Below are positions 23,945-32,663 of a stretch of DNA of 64,000 bases, one piece after another. A program made the translations under genes and the position numbers. The stretch is from Apoda limacodes (lineage: Eukaryota; Arthropoda; Insecta; Lepidoptera; Limacodidae). Location: positions 32,452,815 through 32,516,814 of the forward strand of contig OX291543.1 in NCBI GenBank assembly GCA_946406115.1, in the 5' to 3' direction. Under the pieces are notes generated by a model. It was given only the letters and a program-made list of their open reading frames with translations. It had not been told where the DNA came from and searched no databases. Within the stretch, counting starts at the first letter, position 1; every line of letters begins with the position of its first letter.

Positions 23945-24112
23945 TCAAAGGCTGAGGCGGCATATGTCGTCGTTGATCTCGAGCATTTGGTCGAGGAAGG
24001 CGTGGTTCGACATCACGCGAGACAGTCTACACAGAATGTTCGTAAGTTCACCCTCCTTGTAGTTCATTTGAGCGTTGCATAGCTTTATGTCTTCGGCTAT
24101 TGCTTCTGGTAT
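23945..24112 (-). CDS. Transglutaminase/NAT-fold-like protein, last coding exon
   Basis: Read on the - strand, the exon follows 'ttttttttctacag' at 24113 and runs in phase 0 to TGA at 23945-23947. It encodes 55 residues beginning IPEAIAEDIKLCNAQMNYKE and ending EINDDICRLSL. The peptide is helical-looking and acidic, with no motif I can name. It joins exactly in phase to the exon ending at 25379 (DPNN|IPEA). Confidence 0.75.
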   Translation of the reverse strand: MPEAIAEDIKLCNAQMNYKEGELTNILCRLSRVMSNHAFLDQMLEINDDICRLSL

Positions 24113-24159
24113 CTGTAGAAAAAAAATCTTAGATTTATTAAAACACATACCTACAACCA

Positions 24160-24256
24160 AAGAGATACATTGGTAGTGCGTCCGTCTAGTTGTCGATAGT
24201 TTTGGGTTCGATACCCGATGAAGACAATAAAAGATGTAGGAATCGATTGCGCTCTT
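24160..24256 (+). mobile_element. tRNA-like SINE head
   Basis: A box-like 'acattggtagtgcgtccg' and B box-like 'gggttcgatacccg' are spaced as in tRNA-derived SINEs. The rest of a tRNA fold is not convincing, so it is not a functional tRNA gene. It lies in the intron between the last two exons of the - strand gene. Confidence 0.45.
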
Positions 24257-24396
24257 ATTAGGTGCGTTCTGTTGACGGCATTGAGAGCTATGACATCGCA
24301 TAGGAATTGAAATAGTTCTGTTCACCAAATGTAAACAAACAATGTGACCGTTCACTAATTGACAGCGCATCCACTACTCTACCTCCCGACCATGTG
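24257..24396 (+). repeat. Interspersed repeat related to 40285-40525
   Basis: It shares 'aggtgcgttc.gttga.gg', 'tgacagcgc.tccact' and 'ctctacctcccga.catgtgc' with the region at 40285-40525, but without the 166-bp fold-back found there. The right edge abuts a LINE-A fragment. Confidence 0.55.
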
Positions 24397-24784
24397 CTCG
24401 TATGCGTCTGCCGGACAATATGCTATAGCCACCTATTTGCACAAACCCTCGGGATCTCCGTAAGATGGCAGCTTCGATAGCAGACCCCGGTGCCAGACCC
24501 GATCGATCGCCTTCGCTATGTTCAGGCTACATGCCATTGACTCCCCCTGACTCTCAATAGCTAGTGCCCATTGGTGTGTAAGATACACTAAACGGTCACC
24601 AGTCGAGCGACCGTGGCAGAAGCCATATTGATGGTCGCTGACCAGGTCGTGTTTGTCTAGGTATATTAGAAGCTGTGTGTTGATCGCACGATCACCTTGG
24701 AAAGGAGGGAGGTAATAGCGATAGGCCTGTAATTCAATGGAGCTTATCTATCGTCCTAGGGCACCGGGTGCCCACTCGCAGTCA
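24397..24784 (-). mobile_element. LINE-A reverse transcriptase fragment
   Basis: Forward sequence from 'ctcgtatgcgtctgccggac' to 'caccgggtgcccactcgcag' is a close relative of 33683-34076, covering RT motifs 2-A (including the FDRVWH region). Both ends are internal to the element and it carries several stops. It lies in the intron of the - strand gene, same orientation. Confidence 0.85.
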
Positions 24785-25034
24785 GCCTTTATCGTTAAAT
24801 GACAAAAGATAATTGCAGGTCATTAACCTTAACCTAATGTCCTACTTCGTCGTGGCAACTTAATTAGAATAGTGAGTAATTATTTTATATTTTGACTACT
24901 GATAACTTATTTCAAGGCAACCTGCACTAGAGTTTTGTAAACACCGATTGTGGAACTTAGACTGGCTATACTTTCTGGGGTACAATGGACACCAGATAAC
25001 GGTTGCAAAAACATAAATATGTACTTTTTTTGTT

Positions 25035-25190
25035 AATATACTATACATATTATGCATATGTAGTATATGTATTTACAAAAAACCATCCAGGCCCAAGACC
25101 ACAAATATTCATCATGTTTTTTCCTATGCGGGAATCGAACCCACGCCCCTCATTCAGTAGTCATTACCCACTGAGCAACGGAGCCCCATA
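25035..25190 (-). mobile_element. tRNA-headed SINE
   Basis: On the - strand it begins 'ggggctccgttgctcagtgg', carries a B box-like 'gtgggttcgattcccgca', then continues with 'aatatttgtggtcttgggcc' and 'aaatacatatactac', the style of body and tail seen at 37308-37520. Confidence 0.6.
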
Positions 25191-25378
25191 TGTTTGTACT
25201 AAACCACTTCTAGCACAGGAATGACTGAAATGCGACCGTTTCCATCGTGTGATCAGACACCTTACGACTGGTGACGCCTCTGCTCTAGCGTTTAGAATCG
25301 TCCAAAATTTTATGCCTCAATTGCTGGAGTCAAAACTGAATCGATATTGATATTATTATCAAGCTGCTTTATACTCAC

Positions 25379-25541
25379 ATTGTTAGGATCTCTGAAACTG
25401 GTAAACTTGTACTTGGTCTTTCGCTTCTCTTCGCCGTTGTTGTCGAAGAAGAGAGTAAACTGCGCGTCCTTTCCCCGGTCACCCACCGGAAAGTACAGTC
25501 CGGCTACCAGGTGACCCTTCTGGTCCCGGGACAACAGACTC
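25379..25541 (-). CDS. Transglutaminase/NAT-fold-like protein, exon 3
   Basis: The - strand acceptor 'tattttcgcag' is followed by one base that completes Arg, then 54 codons: SLLSRDQKGHLVAGLYFPVG ... QFTLFFDNNGEEKRKTKYKF ... TSFRDPNN. It ends at 'gtgagt'. The alternating hydrophobic/charged pattern (HLVAGLYFPV, AQFTLFF) suggests beta strands of a carboxyl-terminal domain. The phase agrees with both neighbours. Confidence 0.78.
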
Positions 25542-25972
25542 CTGCGAAAATAGGAAATATTGACTAAGAAATAGCCAATAAATTAATAATTAAAATAAAC
25601 TAAAATACGATAGAAGGAATAAACACATTTTCAAGTCCAAAAGATTTTAACCTGCTCATAGAACTTGGATCCTAGAAGTCACTTGGGTTTATATAACCAA
25701 ATAACAGAGTTGGTTTTTCATATGCTTTTAACAAACAGCGATTTTATCTTATATTAATGTGGTCACGAGAATTGCTGCGATAGGTGCACTCGGTGTGTTA
25801 CGGATGTACCTACTCTGTTACGGAGGATGAATTCATAAATAATCAACTATAATCCTAATCATAATTAAAACAATTCAATCTATGTCTTCAGCTTTTTCAC
25901 CTTGATAATGCTTGTAAACTTTTGGCCAGAAGATTATTACAGTATAATAATAATAATTTAAAGTAGTATCGG

Positions 25973-26117
25973 GTCAGTACCTTTATGTATAGGTAGTTAG
26001 TGCTAATATGCGTAGGTAATACCTTGTCAATACCTTTATCTATAGGTAGTTAGTACTAATATGTGTAGGTAGTTCCTGGTCAGTACCTTTATGTATTGGT
26101 AGTTAGTACTAATAATT
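25973..26117. repeat. 53-bp minisatellite, 2.8 units
   Basis: Units start at 25973, 26026 and 26079, exactly 53 bp apart, sharing 'gtca.tacctttat.tat.gg' and 'tagttagt.ctaatatg'. A single diverged half-unit ('tatctataggtagttagtac') lies at 26773-26792. In the second intron of the - strand gene as numbered here. Confidence 0.85.
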
Positions 26118-26139
26118 TATTATCTTACACCGGATGTAG

Positions 26140-26300
26140 ACGCATTCAAATTCAAATTCTAATTCAATATAATTTATTCAGTTTAGGCTACAATAATTGA
26201 ACACTTATGAATGTCACTACGACATTGGTTCGTAAGTCTACAGGGCGGGAGACCTTGTACTGAGAAGAACCGGCAAAAAACTCAGCAAGGGCATTTCTTT
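26140..26300 (-). mobile_element. LINE-B-like 3' UTR fragment
   Basis: Forward 'ttcaaattcaaattctaatt' followed by 'aatttattcagtttaggcta' and 'ctgagaagaaccggcaaaaa' is the reverse complement of the LINE 3' UTR type seen at 5940-6110 (AAAGTC-like tail, then the 'CTTCTCGGT' box). Common in lepidopteran genomes. Confidence 0.65.
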
Positions 26301-26966
26301 TCTCCCTTTCTCTTACAGCGTCCAATTAAAATATTGGTAAATGCCCTCCCTATCATTAAAAGGACACTTTCCATTACAAACATAAAAAAACATGAAATAT
26401 AAAGCACAAGCACAACATAAAAAAGTATCTAATATAAACAAAAGACAGTTTATGTATTCATCACTAAGAAATAATCAATGTCTTACAGTATTAATAAACA
26501 AAACAAAAAAGTAAGACTAAATACTAAGAATACAAAGAAGTTTGCAAGAGCAGACCAGCCTCCACAGGCGGCACCCGTTCACGAGTATGACACATGAATC
26601 AGCCATCGCTTCGCTCAACCATGCTTTAGGGAACGTAACGACCCGATACACACGCCACCATGTTGACATCTTGCATGTTTGACATCTTTTATGACCAAGA
26701 AATCATTTTAACCAATTTTAGCATTTATGACGTTATTATACCAGGTGTGCGATATATGTATTTAGTAATTTTATCTATAGGTAGTTAGTACTTTTACCTA
26801 CTTATTTTGTGGTACAGAATCTAAATGAGAGATTCTTTGCGAATTGCAGTAATGAATACTCAAGAAATAAATTCATGGATAGAATAACTGCATCATACAT
26901 GCAACCCTATATGAATTATGGATACAGTTGAATGATAACAGGACTTCATAGATATAAATTTCATAC

Positions 26967-27171
26967 CTGAAATTATAGACCAAGTTCCTTCTCTCGGTGA
27001 CATTGACGCTGTCCATATACGGGCGTGCAGCGTACACGAGTGAGGTCCGACATTTGACGTCTCCGGCGCGAGTCTCACGTTCGTGCCACTCCACATAATG
27101 GTTGTTGGCCGGGTTGAAAGTGTAGCTGTACTCCTTGCGACAGTGTGGCTCGTCGCTCTGGGTGAACCAAC
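26967..27171 (-). CDS. Transglutaminase/NAT-fold-like protein, exon 2
   Basis: The - strand acceptor 'ttttttctacacag' is followed by GT completing Gly, then 67 codons: WFTQSDEPHCRKEYSYTFNP, ANNHYVEWHERETRAGDVKC, RTSLVYAARPYMDSVNVTER, then RNLVYNF plus AG. The donor is 'gtatga'. The PHTG|WFTQ junction with exon 1 falls just after the possible catalytic Asp region, so this segment would be the beta-rich second half of the domain. Confidence 0.8.
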
Positions 27172-27361
27172 CTGTGTAGAAAAAAATTTTTGTTTTATTA
27201 AAAAGAATTTCGAGTGGCGGCGGGCGGTTACATTGGTCAAGCGAGATTTGATAACGATATTCGACAGGATGCTAAACTTAAGAATTTCACTTTGGGATAT
27301 AGTTTTACCTATTGCACGCTCTCTCTCCCTCTCTCTTTTGAATGTGATTCTTATCAGCCTC

Positions 27362-27748
27362 TTAAGAGGATACACTTCGCGGCGCCTAGCAGCGGGCTTC
27401 ATACAAACGAATTTCTCACTTATTTTTGACACTTGCTGATCAAACACCACGAAATTTTGACGACATGTTCTAGTAACAATTATCTAGGTCTGCAGGGTGC
27501 CAGTTTTCTATCGAATTTTAAAGTTCAAAAGTTATATAGGATTCTAGTTTTTCATACAAATGGTTTTAAAAAAGATTTTTAGTTAATAGAACGTTTTACA
27601 AGATTTTGGGAAAACCACAGACTTAGGTATTCGGCTTGGGATTATGACTCAGAAATTTCACCGTGATTGATCAGCAAATGTCAAAAACAAATGAGAAATT
27701 CGTTTGTATGAAGCCCGCTGCGAGGCGCCGCAAATTGTATCCTCTTAA
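27362..27748. mobile_element. MITE with 77-bp terminal inverted repeats and TTAA sites
   Basis: Arms 27366-27442 and 27668-27744 are inverted copies (about 90% by eye) starting GAGGATACA and sharing GGCGCC, 'gcgggcttcatacaaacgaa' and 'cttgctgatca'. Both outer ends are flanked by TTAA (27362-27365 and 27745-27748), as expected for piggyBac- or Kolobok-type insertion. The element is 379 bp. It sits in the intron between exons 1 and 2 of the - strand gene. No coding capacity. Confidence 0.88.
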
Positions 27749-28030
27749 GTCCCCACGGCCTACCCTCACAGAGGGTTATATCGGCCCATAGTACACATGC
27801 GGGCCCAGTGCGGATTGTTGTCTTTTTTTGAGCCAGTGGTGTGAATAACAAGAAAAAGACGCGGGACTCGATTCTCCGCCACTCAGGACGCAAGGTGAAA
27901 TCGAAACCCCTGGGCACCCACCAACCTTTGGTCGTGTATTCCGTTCTGATCTCTACATGATAATCAACTTCGATATAAAATTCGGATATTATTATAGGAT
28001 AGTCGCTTAAGTAGCAATTGATATACTGAC
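27749..28030. repeat. SINE/LINE-like remnant next to exon 1
   Basis: The phrases 'gggcccagtgcggattgttg' and 'tgagccagtggtgtgaataa' also occur in diverged form at about 28915-29000 ('ggacccagtgtaaattgtgg', 'gcgccagtgcagtggtgtaa'). It is intronic and was not classified. Confidence 0.4.
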
Positions 28031-28756
28031 CAGTATGTGGATACGCCCCATCAGCCATGACAGTGACGATCCTCGGCACATGGTACCCGGGATCCGCTAG
28101 CATTACCCCGGGCCGGCCCTCGACCCTGACGAGAACTCCCACCATCACGTGTTCCTTCTCGGCTGCGGCGACGGAAGCTGGGCTTTCGCCGCTGCAGACG
28201 TACTCCCTCACGTCCTCCACTGCTTCTTCACACGACAAGATGTACGTCGCGGCTGCGAACCCTTTAAACTCCTTTTTTAAGCTCCGCCATCTCCTAATGA
28301 GTTCGATTGCGAGCCCGACACATGTGTGCTTCTTCTGTCGGATTGGCGGCGAATACTTCTCGTAGACGTCGTACAGAGGTTCGGCCGCGTTTTCGAAGGT
28401 CTCGAACAAGGAGATGAAGTTGTTAACGGAGTCATAGTTGTCGGTGACGAGGAGTTTCCGCAGTACAGCCTCGGCTTTGGTGGCGAGTCGCTCGTGGTTC
28501 GACGGGGTGAGGTCGAGAGGGGTCCGGGGCGCATCCCACCGCGGGGGCGGCAGGGGAGGGCGGGTCAGGTCGCGAGGCTCGTCCCGCGGGTCCGAAGCGA
28601 GTCAACTCGGCCATTCGGCGCCCCAGTGCCCGACCACCGGGGCTCGCGGCTCGGCCTCCGGCGCACCATCGTCTCGGCCCCGCTCCTTTAAAACCTCGAC
28701 GCTCTTCGTGAGCGCCTCACGCTGACTCTCTAACAATTGTGGTGATTTTTCACGCT
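28031..28756 (-). CDS. Transglutaminase/NAT-fold-like protein, first visible exon, with in-frame TGA
   Basis: The - strand exon follows 'aaatctttcttttgcag' and ends ACT-G|gtcagt. It is GC-rich against AT-rich surroundings. Codons 1-50 are open (REKSPQLLESQREALTKSVE, then VLKERG...), codon 51 is TGA (28604-28602), and 190 further codons stay open in the same frame. The later part has KHTCVGLAIELIRRW, EKEHVMVGVLVRVEG and GVMLADPGYHVPRIV. Cys, His and Asp are 57 and 19 residues apart, similar to the triad of transglutaminase and arylamine N-acetyltransferase folds (family knowledge). Substrate and name are unknown. No Met codon occurs between the TGA and the Cys, so a downstream ATG start could not rescue the motif. 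The exon starts in mid-codon, so further 5' exon(s) exist but were not found. Confidence 0.72.
28602..28604 (-). other. In-frame TGA (TGA-CTC) inside the first visible exon
   Basis: The - strand codon TGA falls between EWPS and LASDP in a 241-codon frame that is otherwise open on both sides and spliced in phase downstream. The next base is C, a context that favours readthrough in insects. A Trp/Arg codon changed by mutation or a base-call error are equally possible. Confidence 0.75.
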
Positions 28757-28759
28757 CTG

Positions 28760-29105
28760 CAAAAGAAAGATTTGTTTGGAGTTATTTAAAGAAAAAACAT
28801 AAGCCTTTTAAGAAATACTTTGTTTTGTTTAAGGTTACTTCGTTTCCACATTTTATAAATACCCACTAAGGGGTACCATCACTTAGAGCGAAAGCAATTT
28901 AAGCCATAGTCCATCACGTGGACCCAGTGTAAATTGTGGGTGGTTTTACATTTTTTTTTCTTGACTGAATTGCGCCAGTGCAGTGGTGTAAGGAACAATG
29001 TACTTTAGAAATTTATAGAAAATCTAGTAGTCTAGAAAATTAACTCGCGACCAAAAAATCAAGAGTGTCATGTACAAGTCGGCGTTTACGCGTTTTGTTC
29101 AACAT
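28760..29105. other. Intron or 5' flank of the - strand gene
   Basis: It begins with the polypyrimidine tract and acceptor of exon 1 (reading -). No further exon was recognised. It contains the diverged repeat noted at 28915-29000. Confidence 0.4.
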
Positions 29106-29106
29106 A

Positions 29107-29523
29107 GAGCGCGTTCGTTCTGGGATGCAGAATCATTATTTTCATTACTTTTGCCACCTGTCATCCGTTCGTTTAGCATTGGTATCAAAAGTATCAAAAT
29201 TTTAGTATCATCTGTGACAAACTGTCATGCGTTCGTTTACGATATTTTTGTTATTTTTGTCACTTTTGCCACCGAAAAATGAAACTTTAGACCCATGTCT
29301 GGAGGTGGGGTTTTTGTGTTAATCTGTCAAACTGCCTATACATATTCATTGTTTATGGTAGTGTGTGTACGTCAAGCGTTCGTTTTGCAGGTTTTGTAAC
29401 CAAAAAATTTGTTAGTAACGTTTCAAAGCTAAACGAACGGTAGGTGTCGGTGGCAAAACTGTCGTTATCAAAAGTGTGAAAAGTATCATTCGTGGGAACT
29501 CTTAATCCCAGAACGAACGCGCC
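29107..29523. mobile_element. MITE with GCGCGTTCGTTCTGGGA ends
   Basis: Left 'gcgcgttcgttctgggat' with 'ccgttcgtttagc' and right (reverse complement) 'gcgcgttcgttctgggat' with 'ccgttcgtttagc' form inverted arms of about 90-100 bp with gaps. The flanks carry CATA on both sides (29103-29106; 29524-29527), a possible target duplication. A related single end, 'aaacgaacgcgccc', is found at 30421-30434. Confidence 0.75.
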
Positions 29524-29527
29524 CATA

Positions 29528-32500
29528 GTGTAAAGCCATTACTCTGTTTCTTTTGCTCCTACGGCTCTCGCTCACACGCGTTAGGTGAAATTAGTAAGAT
29601 AAGACAGAAAATTTACGGCGTACGTTTTTTTTGTTTATTCTAATGAATACGTTGTTACCGTTTGTTCTTCACCTCTCTTTCGCCTACAAGTCATTGATAG
29701 ATAAGATTGCAAAATTAAAATTCATAATATTTCCAATAAACATAATACAAACGTTTTTATTAAGAAGTGTACTTGCGTTTTTTTTTTTCAGAATAGCATG
29801 AATTTAGTACGTGCTTGGAAATTTTCGCGTCTTTTCTTTATTTTATTGTTTTATTGTATTTTTATCTAACGTATTCGTTCATTGCGTTGAGTTTTATTTG
29901 TCACAATGACTTTAATTCATATAAAAACAGCAGTTTAACTGACTACTTTCTGGATCACGAAACTTCATTTTCCAAACTAAATTTTGAAGACAAAAACATG
30001 TAATTATTTGTACCGGTTTACCCCTGTCATAATTCCACCCCTCGCCACTCATAGCTTCTATTCTATTTATCTCCACTTGGACCTAAAATCTTGACCATAC
30101 GATCGCTTTGTCTCAGAGCGCCCGTGTTCACATCTGATTAGGAAACAGCAACTCAACTAGTAAAATAAATGCCTTTCACTAATTTATATTTATTAATAAC
30201 CTTAATTGTTAAAATTTATTTACGTTATGATTTTGGTATCTTCCTTATAAGTTATTGATTACCAGTAGTAACAAAAATTTTGCGAAGGCAAAAGGATATT
30301 GACATAAAAGTTTATTTTATCGGTAACGACCTGACGAAAAAGGGAGCATCGACCAATGAATTGATTGTGCGGAGCAGATTCACTTCTGGGAAATAAACTA
30401 ATAACTATGTCAAATCTCCTAAACGAACGCGCCCTCCTTACTCTGAGTTATTGTTCCCTACTGTAGTTTGCCATTTAATTGTATATTTTAAATAGCAAGC
30501 AACATAATGAATCACTCAGAGGGAATAAACAACCATGGCATCGTTACAAGAAGGTCTTTAACGGGGTCAATGGAGAAGGTGAGCTAGCGATGGTCGTGTG
30601 TTATTTAATTAGGTGAATTATAAATGAGCAGGTAGGTAGGTACTTGCCTAATAAATAATTACCGTTTTAATTAACTAAGTAGACACTAGCTTTACTTTAA
30701 TTAGGAATGAAGACTAATGTAATTTGCATTAGAAATTTATAATTACCTTAGTACTTTAAAAGCGATGGCGATGATAGACGCATTTAAATATGACCGACCA
30801 CATTTTTTAATGAAAACAAAAGAAGTCAGGAAGTATTTCTTAAACTTGTGAGTACAAAATCATTTAACAAATCGTCACCTCGCTAGTCGACCTAAAATTC
30901 TGTCTCATCTTTGCTTTCGTATACAGAATCCGAAGTGCTTTAACGCTCTAGGTACATTGATCTGCTCTAAAACTATTCAAGATAATTAGCTGGAAATTGT
31001 CCATACAAAATTTGAATGGTCCAGGTTTTTGCATTACGACTTCGACGTCGCAAATTTCATTGCATACACTCACCAGCTGAACCATAAAGAATGCCACATG
31101 GAGCTATTCTGAGTGATTTACGTTAGTGATGAGCTCAGTTATCTGTTACTCACAAGTCACACCTCTTTGGCCTCAGTCATTATGATGTTATTGTGTTGTT
31201 TTAACTTATTTTATAGCTCACTAGCTCGAAGAACGGAGTCGAGGTCATAGCGATATGCGGCGTTTCCTGTTGCTATAGTTACTCAGAATATACACAAAAA
31301 GAATAGTCATAGATAGCTAAGGTATTTAAAATACCATTACTTGAAAATATGGTAATGATAATTCTATTTTTTCTATTTATCTATGCATGCAGTATCGAAC
31401 AAAATAAGAAATATTTTTTATTGTTTTTGATTACCTACCTTAAAAAAATTAATAAAGGTCAATTTAGAATATTAATTAAGTTGTTTTTAATAGGAGTAGG
31501 TAGGTAGATAAAGGACAAACACCTAAAAATTTGAATCGGTACCTACATTTTATATTTCTAGATTATCGGGATTTCCATTAAGTAGTTACCTCATTGTGTG
31601 AGGCTTGTAAAATGAATGAGAAACACCTACATAATATGATTCATAACTTGGACATTACTCTGACTACGAATGAACCAACCAACGCGTGTCAACAACCTAC
31701 CCATTCAACTTTATCATTATTAATTTGTTGTAACAATTAGGAATTTAAAAGTTTTTTCCAGGATTTATTAGCAATATTAGTACACAATTAAAAATAGTAG
31801 TAAGTACCTATATCGTTACAAGTAGGTAACTACTACCTAATGTACTCTGCTAATATGATGATGTTATACGAACGCGCTTTGCTGTGGTTCCTAACAAATT
31901 ATAAAATTCATGTAAGTATGGATTGATGCACTTAAAGTTATTCGAATCTGACATGTTAATGAAATGAAGAAAATGTCAAAACTAGAGCACTGAGTTATAA
32001 TTACTTATAATAACTCAATCACTGAACTAGGGCAGTGGCAGTGCTGTGTCTACGGATTGCCAATTGCCATACAAACAAACAACTAGGGTGAATGAGCCAT
32101 ATATCTGCCCCCTAACTTTTTTTTCAACTTTTAATGGTTACTACGTTCTCATAATAAACAATAACCTAAGACTCTTACTCGTTACTTGTAGCTTGTAATG
32201 TTGAGTTTGCGTTATTATGCATAAAAATGACGAGATACTAGTAAAACTATTGAAAAAACATGTTTTTGTGAATTTTGTGGTATTTTCCAAATATCAGCCG
32301 CCTTGGATGTAATAACAGCCTCATGCGTACCAAACATCAGCCCAGCAATTTTTCGTGATTTAAATGCTTATGCTCTAAGATTTGATAGAAATATTTTTAC
32401 CATACATTTAAGCCACGTGATTCGTTGCTAGTGGCAAAGAAAATTCATACTACTACTAGCTTTTATACGCTACTTCGCCCGCGTGGGATTCTTACTTGAA

Positions 32501-32580
32501 CCTCTGATTTAACAGAGTTAAAAAGTATTCTGTGTTAGTACTTTGCTCTTCCATCTACCCTTTACCGAAAATCAAGTAGA
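29528..32580. other. Intergenic or unassigned intron sequence
   Basis: AT-rich; one isolated MITE end at 30421-30434. No recognisable coding exon. The 5' exon(s) of the - strand gene could lie here or beyond, but none could be supported. Confidence 0.35.
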
Positions 32581-32585
32581 CATCG

Positions 32586-32617
<32 letters not shown>

Positions 32618-32663
32618 CCACTAAGGTGGCAAACAAGCCTACGGTCCGCCTGATGGTAAGCGG

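Noticed and set aside
25973..26117. CRISPR-like array
   Set aside because: The 53-bp units are head-to-tail without unique spacers in a eukaryotic intron; it is a minisatellite.
26893..27450. A 185-codon - strand frame across exon 2
   Set aside because: It uses a different frame from the spliced gene and runs through the intron and MITE. The in-phase frame gives HCRKEYSYTFNP and joins both neighbours.
27681..28030. Extension of the - strand exon beyond 28031 (GQYINCYLSDYPII... to 27681)
   Set aside because: A good donor (G|gtcagt) ends the exon at 28031 and joins in phase to 27171. The extension runs through intron and into a MITE arm.
28602..28604. Selenocysteine codon
   Set aside because: No SECIS-like element was recognised in the 3' region, and Lepidoptera are reported to lack the selenocysteine pathway. 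Readthrough, mutation or error are more likely.
28057..28725. Three + strand open frames (102, 121 and 95 codons) opposite the GC-rich exon
   Set aside because: They are shadows of the GC-rich - strand coding exon. The downstream exons of that gene fit only the - strand reading.
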